Source: Glycine soja
Taxonomy: Eukaryota > Streptophyta > Magnoliopsida > Fabales > Fabaceae
Length of the DNA stretch: 64,000 bases
Assembly: GCF_004193775.1 (NCBI RefSeq)
Contig: NC_041002.1
Location: 37,607,112-37,671,111 of the forward strand
Direction of reading: 5' to 3'
The number at the start of each line of letters is the position of its first letter. Position 1 is the first letter of the stretch. Positions 36,803 to 47,978 of this stretch are shown here, piece by piece. The position numbers and the translations under genes are program-made. The notes beneath the pieces were generated by a model. That model was not told the DNA's origin. It did no database searches and saw only the letters and a list, made by a program, of their open reading frames with translations.

Positions 36803-39698
36803 TGAAATAACAATAGTCACACTAGAAGGGGGTTGAATAGTGTGTTAATAAAAGATATAATAAACTAATATCAACTTTTAACACACGCACACACACACAC
36901 ACACACATATTTGGAAATGTAGAAGAGGGATAAATCGTCCACTAAGGAGAAAAACATTCTAATAAATAGATGTTTAATCGTTTAGATACTTAGTGACATT
37001 GAGTCCTTTAAAACCATTTTTCAAATAAACACTTGGTATTAATCAAGTTTCAAAGAGTGTTTGTAGAATGCTCAATAAATCATAAAGGAGAGAAGTAGAA
37101 ACACTTAGTCTATACTGGTTCACCCAACCTCAGCTACGTCCACTTGTCCTTTACCCAAAAGCAAAGGGTTCTACTAATCAAAACTTGATTACAAACAAGT
37201 ATTTGACCTACCACTCCTGGGTTTACAAGTATTCTTAACACCATTTCTAGCACTTTATTAGACTCCTCCTAAATCTTAGAAATTCAAGTATTTTTTAACA
37301 CTAAGCCAATCCTAGCTTTCACAAATTGTAGTTTGAATGAATACAAGTATTCAACAACACTCAAAGAGTGAACAAACAATAAAGCTCAATTATAAAATGA
37401 CTTTGCTTAGCAAAGAATAAAAATATGAAAGCTTTGTATTACTCATCTAATAATTTCAGTAGAGTTTCACTTTAGTTAATTTCTTGCTTTCCCGTCAATA
37501 TTTCTCTACTCTGCTTATTGTGTAGTGACTCCCTATTATAGACTTCATTGAGGGATCCAATACAAGATCAACGTCAATTTCTTGAAAAGATTGTTGTCTC
37601 ATAGTAAAGGAAAAGGCTATGTGGCATGCTTTGATTTGTGGGGACTTGTATGATAGTACAAACAACCATATGTGCTATTTGTCTTTTAGCAAATGTGACC
37701 TTTAAAGAATATTCTTATCAGTATCTTATATTTTTCCTTTCCTTAAATTCAAATTGCATTTCAAAATAAAGAGAGGCAAAATGAATTTGTATAGGATGAA
37801 ATACATGTACTTTCCTTTTATGTTACCATAGACTTTTTGTTAGTGCTAATAATTTTAGAAGTGTATGAGTTACTTACTGGTTGGACGTGTGGTATAAACA
37901 ATAAGATGGTGTATTGTTGACTCCCCATTGTAGTTACTTTTTGTTCATTTATGTCTCAAGGAAATTTCAATGGGGGTTTACCGGAAAGCACACCAGATCG
38001 TCAAGTATTTAAAATTAAAACAGATGAATCCGAGTATCGAACACAGGGAACTAATGTTAGCCTGAATTAAGTTCAGATTCGAAGCATTGTTGAGAAAACA
38101 TGTATGACAACAGTAGGTAAATAAAATGACAACAGTAGGTAGAAATGTTGGGTCTTTCTAACAAACAAGCTGATGCATAGAAATATATTTCTCTAATCAA
38201 TCGTGTTCTTGTGTTCTATGTTGTAGCCTAAATTACTAAACCCTCGATCCTTCGTCAGACCGAATTAATCCAAGCTTCGTCCTCAGATCCCTCTTGTTGG
38301 ACTAGGCCCGATTTATACAACTCTCTTAGGTTTAGACTAACTTAAACTGAGTTTCGTCCGCAGATCCCTCATTTAAGACTAGACTCATCTCAAGTAGCTT
38401 ACGAAAGTTTAGCCTAATTTATCCTAAGCTTCGTCCGCAGATCCTTCATTTAAGACTAGGCCTAAACTAAATAGCATTATTATAACAACATAATTAAAAC
38501 CAAAACTTAATCCGTAGATCCCTCATTTAAGACTAAGTTTCGATCCTGCTTCAATCAAGTTCTAAGGCAACAGTCCCAATGCTAAAGTCACCTAACTGTG
38601 CACATAAGTGGGTGATCAGACCAAAAGCATTTAAACATTAAGCATTGAATGAAGCATTGAACATAGAAAACACAATCAATTAGATATTATGCATTTACAT
38701 AAGCTATTCATTAGAAATCCCCAACTAGGGTGTTTAGCCATCCATTACAAAGAAAGCCTAACAATAAATGAGATTAAAAGCAGAGAATGATAGTTTCTTA
38801 CACAAGAAGGGGCATTCCTCCTCCTCTTCTCAGCATCTCACACTCACTCTCTACTCAATAATCTCTCTCAAATGACAAAACCTAGGTTTCAATGCACAAG
38901 TCGTTCCTCTTTGTTGCTTATAGGGCTCTTTTCCCAAAATAGGCACTATGGAATGTTGTGCACAAGTGCCTCTGAAAATTCTATGCCAAGTCTCCAAAGG
39001 TGTGTACCCTAATTTTGCACAAAACAAGTTTTAATTAGGCTCAAAATTCACGACCTTGCGCTTAGTGCCAACCTCGCGCTTAGCGCGCGTAAGTGGAATT
39101 GGGCTTAGCGCCAGTCTTGCACTGAGCCTGGCTGAAGGCACCTGTTGCACTTAGCGCACTGATCTCACGCTTAGCGTGCGGCTTTGATGCTGATGCTCTG
39201 CCAGATTCTCCTTTGCGCTAAGCGTGCTGCGATGGGTATGCGCTTAGCCCAACTGCTACTTTTTGCATTTCAAAACTTAGCCTCTTTTTCACCTGAAAAT
39301 GCACAAATTTCATCATTAAATCCAATGGAAATGTTCTAGAGACAGCGTTAACCATAAAACAAGATTTATTTACAAAATTTACTCCAAAATAACCATAAAT
39401 TGGGGAACTATACAAGCTTTGGAAAATTATTTCTATACAAAAGTTAGTCGTATAAAGCGACTAACATGTATAACACTAATTGTCGTAGAGAGTGGACGCC
39501 ATTTAGTTTTAGCGTGTTGGATGTTGAATAGATAGGTAACAGAGCAATCCTTCTTAGATGATACATCCTATCATTAAGTCCTTTAGGAAATAAAATTTGT
39601 CCACTTGTCAAAAACTCATTAGAATATTATTGATTTACACTTTTTGTAATTCATAAAAATCCAAGGTAGATGAGACGAGTGGTTGTCCAGACCTAACA
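36803..39698 (-). repeat. 5' LTR of the Sirevirus-like element, split by a solo LTR
   Basis: About 1,339 bp of LTR sequence (36,803-37,914 and 39,472-39,698) matches the 3' LTR at 20,400-23,293. An insertion at 37,915-39,466 interrupts it. A short (CA)n run sits at about 36,883-36,906. Confidence 0.88.
37915..39466. mobile_element. Solo LTR with TSD TGTAT, GCGCTTAGCGC family
   Basis: 1,552 bp, starting TGTTGACTCC and ending GACTAACA, with TGTAT on both sides (37,910-37,914 and 39,467-39,471). The matching LTR at 23,060-23,075 lacks this insert, which confirms the insertion site. Inside, a cttcgtccgcagatccctca unit recurs three to four times (about 38,275-38,530), and a GC-richer segment (39,050-39,260) has repeated gcgcttagcgc-like palindromic words, a feature I associate with a soybean Ty3/gypsy LTR family. 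Orientation was not determined. Confidence 0.9.
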
Positions 39699-39703
39699 AT
39701 TAT

Positions 39704-40056
39704 GGGTCTACTATGATGCAAAAAATAGTTTAAAAAATTTATGTGGAAACCATTGAAGATCTAGGAGAATTTTCACTCCAATGATTTCTCATATACTACC
39801 TATTACCAAGGGAAATTGATAATTAAACTATCACCAAGAAAAATTGAGAATAAGTCTATTTCATTTTTAGAACGGATACAAGATGATATTTGTGAACCAA
39901 TACACTCACCGTGTGGATTATTTACATATTTCATGATTTTAATTGATGCGTCAACTAGATGGTCACACGTTTCCTTGTTGCCAATTCTCAACTAGACATT
40001 TATGATATTGTTGGCTCAACCAATTTGAATAAGAGTTCATTTTCAAATTATGTAAT
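39704..40056 (+). pseudogene. Integrase fragment of the outer copia element (5' half)
   Basis: Plus-strand translation with stops contains an integrase core signature (ILIDASTRWSHVSLLP, about 39,940-39,985) preceded by a degenerate GxIHxPxG-type segment. The frame is cut at 40,056 by the CACTA insertion and resumes at 53,267 with ICLDNGGEF, so both halves belong to one gene. Confidence 0.8.
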
Positions 40057-40076
40057 CACTACTAGAAAACACACTT

Positions 40077-40672
40077 TCAACATCGGTTATTTAGAACATT
40101 CTACATCGGTTCTAAAACCGATGTTGAAAGTGACGATGTTGAATGTATGAATGTTAACATCGGTTTTGGAGAACCGATGTTAACATACATATGACAACAT
40201 CGGTTCTCCAAATACCCGATGTTAAACACAATGAACAACAGCAAAAAAAGTGTAGGCATGATGAATGTTGACATCGGTTTTCCAGTAAAACCGATGTAAA
40301 TATGTTAGTTTAACATCGATTTTCTAGAAAAACCGATGTTAATATATGCCCTTAACATCGGTTTTGCTAGAAAACCGATGTCAACGTTGATGATGCATAC
40401 AATTATTTGGTGTAGTTCTTTGTGTATAACATCGGTTAATTATAAATAACCGATGTTAATATTCAAATATTCACATCGGTTATTTATAATTAACCGATGT
40501 TAATGTACACTAGCTAACATCGGTTTTCTACAGATAACCGATGTTAAAATACAAACGTTGACATCGGTTATACACAAAAAATCGATGTTAATATACAAAC
40601 GTTAACATCGGTTTTCTATTATAACCGATGTTGGTTATGATATTAACATCGGTTTTTGTTAATAACCGATGT
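40077..40672. repeat. Left subterminal hairpin array of the CACTA element
   Basis: About 12 units each consist of ACATCGGTT, 5-15 bases, then AACCGATGT, so every unit is a small perfect or near-perfect hairpin. Units are separated by roughly 10-20 bases of variable sequence. In En/Spm elements such repeats bind the TNPA-type protein. A few units carry one-base changes (acatcgatt near 40,314). Confidence 0.93.
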
Positions 40673-40919
40673 TGTTTTCAAATATTTTTTTTTATATACA
40701 CTTTCTGTTTTTACAGTAAACCCAAAATTGTACCTGTCAAATGCAATTTCAGGAGGCCCAATTCACAGCAAATAAACATTTTATTATGCTTTCAAGCAGT
40801 TTTAATGATAATAAACATCAAATAATTGATTTATATATTATAAAGAACTATCAAAAAATGAATTCAATGTTCATGTTACATAGAAAATGTAAAAAATGTT
40901 AAAAAAATGTCCCTAAATC
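40673..40919. other. CACTA internal sequence without genes
   Basis: AT-rich sequence between the left hairpin array and the stop codon of the minus-strand Ulp1-type gene; probably its 3' UTR. Nothing else is seen. Confidence 0.4.
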
Positions 40920-43908
40920 CTAGGCCTGATCTCTAATTCGGAGATAAAATTGTGCCCACTGGATCCGCAATGCTTTTAATCTCTCAGGCTCCAATGGTCT
41001 AGGGTCGTTAAAATACTGCATGATTAAATAAATCATATTAAGTTAATAATGTAATACAAATTATAAATAAATCGATTTTCTTTGAAATAAACTTACCGCT
41101 TCCCAATTATTTCTAAAAGTTCCTAAAATGATGGTGGGCATCCAGTGAATGACATAGTAGCCGCACTCAGTAGTTCCTTTTTGTCTATTACACTAAATAC
41201 ATAATGAAATTTGGATATTAATTAAACAACTAGTGTACAAACACATAAAGAAATATATATAAGTAGAAGTTTTATGTAAATGACGTACCTTGACGACAAT
41301 CCACCTAGCAGGAGCCTTTGATTTAGGCTGTGGAGCATCATCAAGACCCTTGATAGCACTGTTCCATATGAGTAACAATTAAAAACTGGTGTTGTACGTT
41401 GAGGTATTACAATGCAAATGTATTGAAAACAACACTAACCTATTAATAATCCCCTTAAGGTAGTTGTCTGGCCTGTTATGCAATGAACAAAACCAGACAA
41501 CTAAGTGTTCCTTAGGCAGGATGACCACCATCAGCCAGTGTCCGCTGCAGTGGAACCAAAAATGGGTTAGTGCATTAGTAAACATTAATTAAATTTTGTT
41601 ATTTTGTGACTTACCCATTTAGGTAGGCTCCAAGATGCACATCGCGTTGTGAACTCTGCATCCAACTCTTTATGTAACTTTCACATTCAAACTGCGATTG
41701 CCCAAACCTCTGAATGAACTGAGGCTCGAGGAATCCATAGATATCAGAATTCCCCGCTCGCATACATGTTTCAGTGAGATGCCTGTTTATGTTAAGTCAA
41801 AGTTAAATATTTATGAATTGAAAGCCATAACTTAGGTAAATAAAAGCCTTTTATATAAAGACTTACAGAATCCACAACTGTAACACTGATATGCTGAGAC
41901 ATTGACCATCGTGTGCAATTTTGGAGAGGTCTTTGTGCTTTATGTACAGGGAGAAATCTGGATTAACGACCCCGAACACGGTGGCATCCCATCTAACCTG
42001 ATAAGGCCTCAAGAAAAGCTCTGGGATGGTCAATGTCATCAGATAAGCGGATCATCGACCTCCGGATCGGGCTTCGGAGGTGGTTTTGGCGGAGACACAG
42101 CTACTTGTTCATGAAACAAAGTTAAATAGCCTAATTTGAAAAGAAGAAACATATAGTAAGGACAATAAGTACCTGCTGTGATAAAGACTTGACCAGATGT
42201 GTCGGCCAAGCAAGGAAGGTGTGAAGTGCCTGCCCCACTAAGGAAACCTCATCAGTGGGTACAGGAACTGGAGCATCTGCATCTCTAACCTCCTCCACAC
42301 TCACCTTTACTTGGCCAGGCAACAAAGGAGTGTTATGAACAACAGTGGATCCCTCATAAACTCTCCCGATGGCAACCAGGCGGGCAGGATCTGCTTCTAT
42401 GTACAAGCCGCACCTGTCAGAGTCACCAGTCTCAGGATCATTTCCTGAGGGATCAACACAACTCCCCTTTGTGCTCACTCGAGGACCGGAGGGACCAGGA
42501 CCAACCAGAGGCTCAGGAGGCACTGCAAGTCCCTGAGATTGCATCTGCGATTGAAGGTGGCTGAAGGATGCCATGACCTGCCTCGTCACTTTCTCTGTGA
42601 TGGACTCCTCTAGCTGGTCCCTGATCTGCTGAGTCAGCTGGTGTAATTCGTCAGGAGGCAGGGAGGAAGTGCTGCGGGACGCCCGTCGAGCCGATCCAAA
42701 GTATTGCTTGATGGTGACACCGGCTCTAGTACCACGGACACGTCCAGGGTGCTCTGGACGTCCAATAGCAGCGGCCAGAACATCCTGACGTCCATGGGGG
42801 ACAAACGATCCCTGTGTGGCCTACTCCTCAAACGAATCCTGCACAGAAAACACACAGTGGTACATGGCATTCTCAAAATATTCAAACATAATTGTAATGG
42901 TTAGTTGAACATGACTTACAATCTTCTCAGCGATTTCCTTCGCGGTCTCAGTCGTCATCTCCCCTGTCTTCTTCATGCGGGCCATCTTCCACTTCACGTG
43001 GCGTCTGACCGGGGATGAAGGGTCGATGACGCCATCAACGCTTCCTGACTGTGCAGCTTCCTGCATCTTCTTCTTGGTCTTCTCAGCCAGGAGCTTCTGC
43101 TCCAAATAATCATAACCCCCACGAGACAAAACGTGGGGGGCAGTATTCTGCTTCTGGATGGCCTGTGCCTTCATGCGCACATCCTGAAAAAATTAAACAA
43201 TAATGTTTGAAATGGGTAGAATGAAGTATAACAACATCATGTTTAATATGAAAAACAACTTAAATGGCAAAGGAACATACCTCCCAAGAAGGGTCTCTGC
43301 GAGTCTGGCAAAACTGGGCCCACTTTTCCTTGCTGATGCCGTATTTGTCACAGACAGTGTCCTCGACACCGTCCTGATCGGCTGCAAGGGCCCATTTCCT
43401 CGTGAGGTTTGATTTAAATTGCCTCCATCTCTCCCCCATGGTCTGTAGTAACTTCCTTTTCGTCCTACTGTCAAAAGCCTCTGGGATATCAAATTCCGCC
43501 TGACAACATGAAACAAAGTTTATTTGTTACAATAATGAAATTTTTTGGCTATTAATTACACACAAACAAATAAGAAAAGAGAAATACCTGAATATCCTCC
43601 CAAATCGGGTCCTTCTGAGCAGTAGGGACCTCCTTCCAGTACTCGTAGGTGATGTCCACCTTATCACGTGCCACAATCCCCAAATATGTTCTTAATTTCT
43701 TCTTGTGGGGACTGTCGGCCTTCCCTGTAGCAGGATCAACATGCACCACTGGTCTCTCAACACCAGGTGGTCTAGTGGACAACGATTGTAGGCGTGAGGC
43801 TTTGCGTGTTCGCTTCACGGCAGACGTCGAAGCCGATGCGTCCGAAGTAGGAGGAGGAGGAGGAGAAAGAGGAGGAGGAGGAGTAGTGGAGGCAGGTGGA
43901 GAACCCAT
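40920..43908 (-). pseudogene. CACTA-encoded plant transposase (transposase_24-like) with C-terminal Ulp1/C48 peptidase domain, broken
   Basis: Ten minus-strand exons can be placed by splice sites: 43588-43908, 43281-43499, 42920-43183, 42173-42838, 41868-about 42103, 41615-41782, 41440-41544, 41288-41358, 41097-41192 and 40920-41015. The N-terminus is Pro/Ser-rich (MGSPPASTTPPPPLSPP), then comes a region typical of plant En/Spm accessory transposases (KWKMARMKKTGEM in exon 3). The C-terminal exons resemble a C48/Ulp1 cysteine peptidase: HWLMVVI carries the His, and QKGTTECGYYVMHW-like sequence carries Gln and Cys. The usual Asp position reads WFCSLH. The reading frame is lost: TAG at 42,821-42,823 sits where a Gln codon is expected, and exon 5 needs a one-base frame change near 42,041-42,048. 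Its role in transposition is unknown. Confidence 0.82.
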
Positions 43909-44164
43909 GATCTTTTATACAATAACATACAAAATTGGATTAATGAAAAGAGGATTAGTGATAAGTTTTTTTTGGAAGGCAAAAGTATAAGATTATTAAA
44001 CAAAACCCCACCACATAAGGAGACAAGACAAATTAACCAAAGGACTCTGAAAGATAGGTAGTTATGCTTTTTAATTGTGATTTCATCCATGTTTTCTTTG
44101 ATATTGATTTTCTTAGGACTTCATCCATGTTTTGACAGCATTTGATTTTCTTTTTTGCAGAAAA
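43909..44164. other. Spacer between CACTA gene and captured segment
   Basis: No coding sequence is seen. It includes the presumed 5' flank of the minus-strand transposase-like gene. A ttttttgcag acceptor-like word directly precedes the captured open segment at 44,161. Confidence 0.35.
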
Positions 44165-44717
44165 GAAAGAGGGGAACGAGCAACAATTTGAAGGTTGTAC
44201 ATTCAGGAACTAAAGAATTCAAAATAGCTAGTAATAAGAGGGATTTGTTTTTGGGATTTTCTAAGCACCAAGAGCGGCTACGCAAGAAGCTTGCACTTGA
44301 GGAGGGAAGGATATTTGCAGCTAATGAACAACTTTCTTAACTATTTGTCCTTCAGATTTTACTGTTTTTTTTTCTTATATGTAAATATAAATAATATAAG
44401 GTTATGCCATAGGGACATGGTCATTTTTACCCCTAACAATCTTAGAAGTAAATATAGACCATGTTTTTACGCCATACCCTTATACCATTTATATTTACAT
44501 ATTAGCAAAAAGAAACAGTAAAATCTTAAGGACAAATAGTTAAGAAACTTGTTCATTTGCTGCAAATATCCTTCCCTCTTCAAGTGCAAACTTCTTGCGT
44601 AGCCGCTCTTGGTGCTCAGAAAATCCCAAAAACAAATCCCTCTTATTACTAGCTATTTTGAATTCTTTAGTTCCTGAATATACAACCTTCAAATTGTTGC
44701 TCGTTCCCCTCTTTAAG
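44165..44717. repeat. Long inverted repeat (hairpin) of a captured coding fragment
   Basis: The left arm 44,165-44,422 and right arm 44,456-44,717 are near-identical inverted copies of about 260 bp separated by only 33 bp. The plus-strand open frame in the left arm (44,155-44,340) encodes a Lys/Arg-rich C-terminus with HQERLRKKLALEEGRIFAAN and a stop; the right arm encodes the same on the minus strand. No transposase or retroelement domain matches it, so it is probably an exon captured from a host gene. The host gene is not recognised. Confidence 0.85.
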
Positions 44718-44719
44718 AA

Positions 44720-45363
44720 TGAGGAGGATCTTCATAGGACTTCATCCAGCTGATGTTTGTCGGCAGTTTCATCATCCACCACCCTTTTCTTCTGTGCCTT
44801 CTCACGTTCATTGTTGTTAAACCCATATTTATGCCTTTTTCCCTTCATGTCTTGTTTTATCACAACTTTAGCTGAATCTCCCATCTTCAGCATAGTTGAA
44901 TCTCCTGTCTTATTGTCCAATGCCAGATTTTGATGGCCTGTATCTCTTTTCTTCGTATGTTCTACTGCTTTAGCTTCACAATGCATAGAGCAATTAGAAT
45001 TTTCCAGTCATCACCAAAGGCTTCTGCATCAGCGTTGACACTCTCCACCCTCTTTGGTTTATGCTTCTGTGTTTTCTTCCATGCTTCCTCCTTATAATTC
45101 TCAGATTTATTGGAGGTCCCACTAGAAGGATCAGCACCAATCCGTGATTGTTCCTCCTCTACCAGCTCAATATCTTTCGTTTCACCTTTGTTTTTGAAAA
45201 CTACACTGTAATTTACAAAACAAAAGTTGAAAGGAAAGATATTGACCTGATAGACGAGGAAGAAGCACAGATTGGTGGTGATCGTTCTAGTGCAACCTCG
45301 AATAAAGCTGAGATTTATAACGAGCAAGGAGGCAAATTGTAAATTACTAGCAGAACTGGCCAT
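44720..45363 (-). pseudogene. Captured host-gene fragments inside the CACTA element
   Basis: Minus-strand open segments 44,962-45,363 and 44,732-44,986 encode hydrophilic, Lys/Glu-rich sequence (for example ELVEEEQSRIGADPSSGTS and KKRVVDDETADKHQLDEV) that reads toward the right arm of the hairpin, suggesting consecutive exons of one gene. A diverged inverted copy of the first part lies on the plus strand at about 45,200-45,340 (DLIDEEEAQIGGDRSSATS). No known domain is recognised. It could alternatively be a CACTA-specific accessory gene. Confidence 0.55.
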
Positions 45364-46355
45364 GAACTGTGTTGAGTGCTTAAGGTGCCATATGGATTCA
45401 TTCCATCACTGGCTAGTCCAAGTCTAAGATTTCTTGGCTCATTCCCGAAATCCGGATACAAACCATCAATCTTCTTCCACTGGGAGCAATCAGCCGGATG
45501 ACGGACCATTCCATCAGAAATCCTTCCATTTGCATGTCATGTAAGGTCTTTTGCGTCGTCCTCGTTAGCAAACAGACGCTTAAACCTTGGAATGATTGGA
45601 AGATACCACAAAACCTTCGCTGGGGGGCGCTTGTTGCAGTTTTCATCAGAATTGCTTTCCTCTTCATCCTTCACTTTGTACCGTGAAGTCCCACAGACAG
45701 GGCATTTGGACATTTCTTGGAATTCATGCCTGTACAGTATGCAATCATTGGGGCAAGCATGAATCTTCTGATACTCCATACCCATGGGACACAATATCTT
45801 CTTCGCCTTATAGTAACTTTTAGGCAATGTGTTGTCCTCTGGAAGCAGATTGTGCACTACCTCAAGCAGTGAGGTGAAACTTTTGTCACTCCACCCATAC
45901 CTGGCCTTCACATTAACCAGACTTAACACAGCAGACAATAGGGTTAAGGAATTCTTGCACCCTACATACAAAGGCTTCTTAGAATCACTCTACAATCCTT
46001 CATACACAGGGGCGTGTGCTTGCTGGAAAGACTCCTGTCCAAGGTCACGAATCATGTCCTCTAACCGATCTCCCATTTCTACATCAAATAGTTCAGATTG
46101 GGACCCACTCTGCATGTCTGTCACTTCACCATGCCATATCCACGTCGTGTAATTCTTCTTAATCCCATCACACAATAGATGGTCCCGTATGTCATCGAGT
46201 AATTGTCGTCTTCCATTCAAACAGTTGATGCAAGGATAATAATATTTTCCTTCTTCATTCGGTCGACCTCTTTCTGAAGCAAATTGCAAGAATTGTTCGA
46301 TGCCATCCTCATATTCTGGGCTCATGCGACTTGCATTCATCCAACTTCGATCCAT
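45340..46355 (-). pseudogene. TNP2-type CACTA transposase, N-terminal part, truncated and frameshifted
   Basis: The minus-strand start at 46,355 (MDRSWMNASR) leads into a transposase-associated domain with a CCxxCxN-like signature (YYPCINCLNGRR) and the DGIKKNYTTWIWHGE segment. A TAG at 45,990-45,992 interrupts the frame, which then continues as TNP2/transposase_21 sequence (CPNDCILYRHE, CPVCGTSRYK). Near 45,540-45,510 another frame change leads to the conserved WKKIDGLYPDFG, LRLGLASDGMNPYG and SWPVLLVIYNLPP segments. Sequence stops matching after about 45,340, so the downstream catalytic part is missing. This family mobilises CACTA elements; this copy cannot be functional. Confidence 0.9.
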
Positions 46356-46980
46356 CTACGCAATTCCATGCATGAAAATTTCACTTTTTTATTTAAAGGT
46401 GTGGCCCTATCCCATTTAGGAAAATTGTCTTTTATGTTAGCTTCAATCATCAAGGTTACCATTATTTACAAAAATTTGACTAAATTTCGGTAGCATTTCG
46501 CATTGGTCTCCAAGTACACGACATGACATCGGTCAAATGAATTTCCCGATAATCAAGTATGCACTCGAAGAACAACTTGAAATGAAGTGAACCGAAATTT
46601 AATCAAATTAATGAAAATAATAATAACCTTCACGAATGAATCTAACATAAAAATACCAGTCTCCCCAAACTGTCCAAACAGACAATTCAAGACTAAATAC
46701 AATGGCTAATGCAAACTGTCCGCAAGAGTCATTGCATTCAGTCTCAAACGGGAATCTAAGGTTCACTCACCATGAACAACAATTGTTTATATAGCAAATT
46801 ACACTGATCACATACAAGAACATACAAAAGGTCAAATTCAATTACAGACAAATATAGACATCAGCAGTTGTTTATGTAACTAATTTCAAATGTTGGGTTT
46901 GAAGGGTGCTTATGGTTTAATATTGTAGTTGGGTATATGTGTGTATGTGTGTATCATGAGGATCTGTGTGTATCATGAGG
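46356..46980. other. CACTA internal sequence without genes
   Basis: This lies upstream of the TNP2 start codon on the minus strand and may hold its promoter or leader. I see no domain or strong repeat. Confidence 0.4.
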
Positions 46981-47055
46981 GTTGAGACAAGGAGACCCTT
47001 TGGCTCCATTACTCTTTGACTTAGTGGCTGAAGGACTGACAGGGCTAATGAGGGT
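46981..47055 (+). pseudogene. LINE reverse transcriptase fragment
   Basis: A 25-codon stretch matches the L1-type plant LINE RT motif ([19 protein letters not shown]) and is cut off by the GT microsatellite. Confidence 0.85.
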
Positions 47056-47166
47056 CTGTGTGTGTGTGTGTGTCTGTTTCTGTGTGTGTGTGTGGGTTTC
47101 TGGCTGTGTGTGTGTGTGTGTGTGTTTCAGTGTGTGTGTGTGTGTGTATGGTTGTGTGTGTGTCTA

Positions 47167-47218
<52 letters not shown>

Positions 47219-47425
47219 GCTGTGTGTGTGTGTGTGTGTGTGTTTCTGTGTGTGTGTGTGGCTGTGGCTGTGTGTGTGTGTGTGTGGCTGTGTGTGTGTG
47301 TGTCTGTGTTTTTGTGTGTCTATGTTTCTGTCTGTGTGTGTGTGTGTGTGTGTGTTTCTGTGTGTGTGTGTGTGTGTGTTTCTGTGTGTATGTGTTTCTG
47401 TGTGTGTGTGTGTTTTTGTGTGTGG

Positions 47426-47464
<39 letters not shown>

Positions 47465-47510
47465 TGTGTGTGGGTGTGTTTCTGTGTGTGTGTGTCTGTG
47501 TGTGTGTTGA
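47056..47510. repeat. Very long compound (GT)n microsatellite
   Basis: About 455 bp of GT repeats with regular TCT, TTTCT and GGC interruptions. All three plus frames (Val-Cys) and minus frames (His-Thr) stay open through it; these are artefacts. Confidence 0.97.
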
Positions 47511-47599
47511 AGAACCTGCCCCAAGACACAGCAGACACTTGTGCATACAGGATGCTGCTATTGTATACAGGATGCTGCTGCTGCTGTACCGAATTTCTG

Positions 47600-47978
47600 A
47601 TCAACAGAAACAAATCATTATGAATATGGGGAATAACACCAACGGCGGATGGGAGTGGAAGCTATCTTGGAGGAGGGCTCTTTTTGATAGTGAAATTCAA
47701 ATGGCAGATAATTTCCTTGGAGAACTATCACAGCAGCAGATTCAGCCAAATACGGAGGATAGGTGCAGCTGGAAGCATGATCAAACTGGATACTACTCAA
47801 CAAAAAGCGGATATGACTTGATATGGGAAGCACAGATGGGAGCTAATCAGAATTTGGACTTTGTGGACATTTGGAAGCTCAAAATACCAAGTAAATCACT
47901 GGTTTTTGCTTGGAGGCTAATTAGGGACAGACTTCCAACTAGGATGAATCTTAGAAGGCGGCAGGTTGTGATAATTAA
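47600..47978 (+). pseudogene. LINE zf-RVT domain fragment (copy 1)
   Basis: Plus-strand sequence shows the Trp-rich region preceding the zinc-binding domain of plant LINE RTs (WEWKLSWRRALFDSEI, GYYSTKSGYDL, FAWRLIRDRLPTRMNL). It ends where the CPLC zinc motif should follow. Confidence 0.85.

Larger units (their letters stand above)
20400..39698 (-). mobile_element. Sirevirus-like Ty1/copia retrotransposon, minus strand, with nested solo LTRs
   Basis: On the minus strand the element begins TGTTAGGTCTGG (39,698) and ends TTATTTCA (20,400). Identical ATTAT copies flank it (20,395-20,399 and 39,699-39,703). On the minus strand, in order, are the 5' LTR (36,803-39,698), a tRNA-iMet type primer binding site (36,789-36,800), leader, gag with CCHC motifs, integrase, reverse transcriptase/RNase H, an extra downstream ORF, a polypurine tract (23,294-23,310) and the 3' LTR. 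Long gag, a second zinc knuckle after a coiled-coil-like segment, and an ORF after RNase H fit the SIRE/Sirevirus lineage. All coding parts are broken. Insertions inside account for much of the 19.3 kb. Confidence 0.9.

Noticed and set aside
40077..40672. CRISPR-like regularly spaced repeats
   Set aside because: The motifs are short, alternate in orientation and form hairpins inside the TIRs of a CACTA element in plant DNA.
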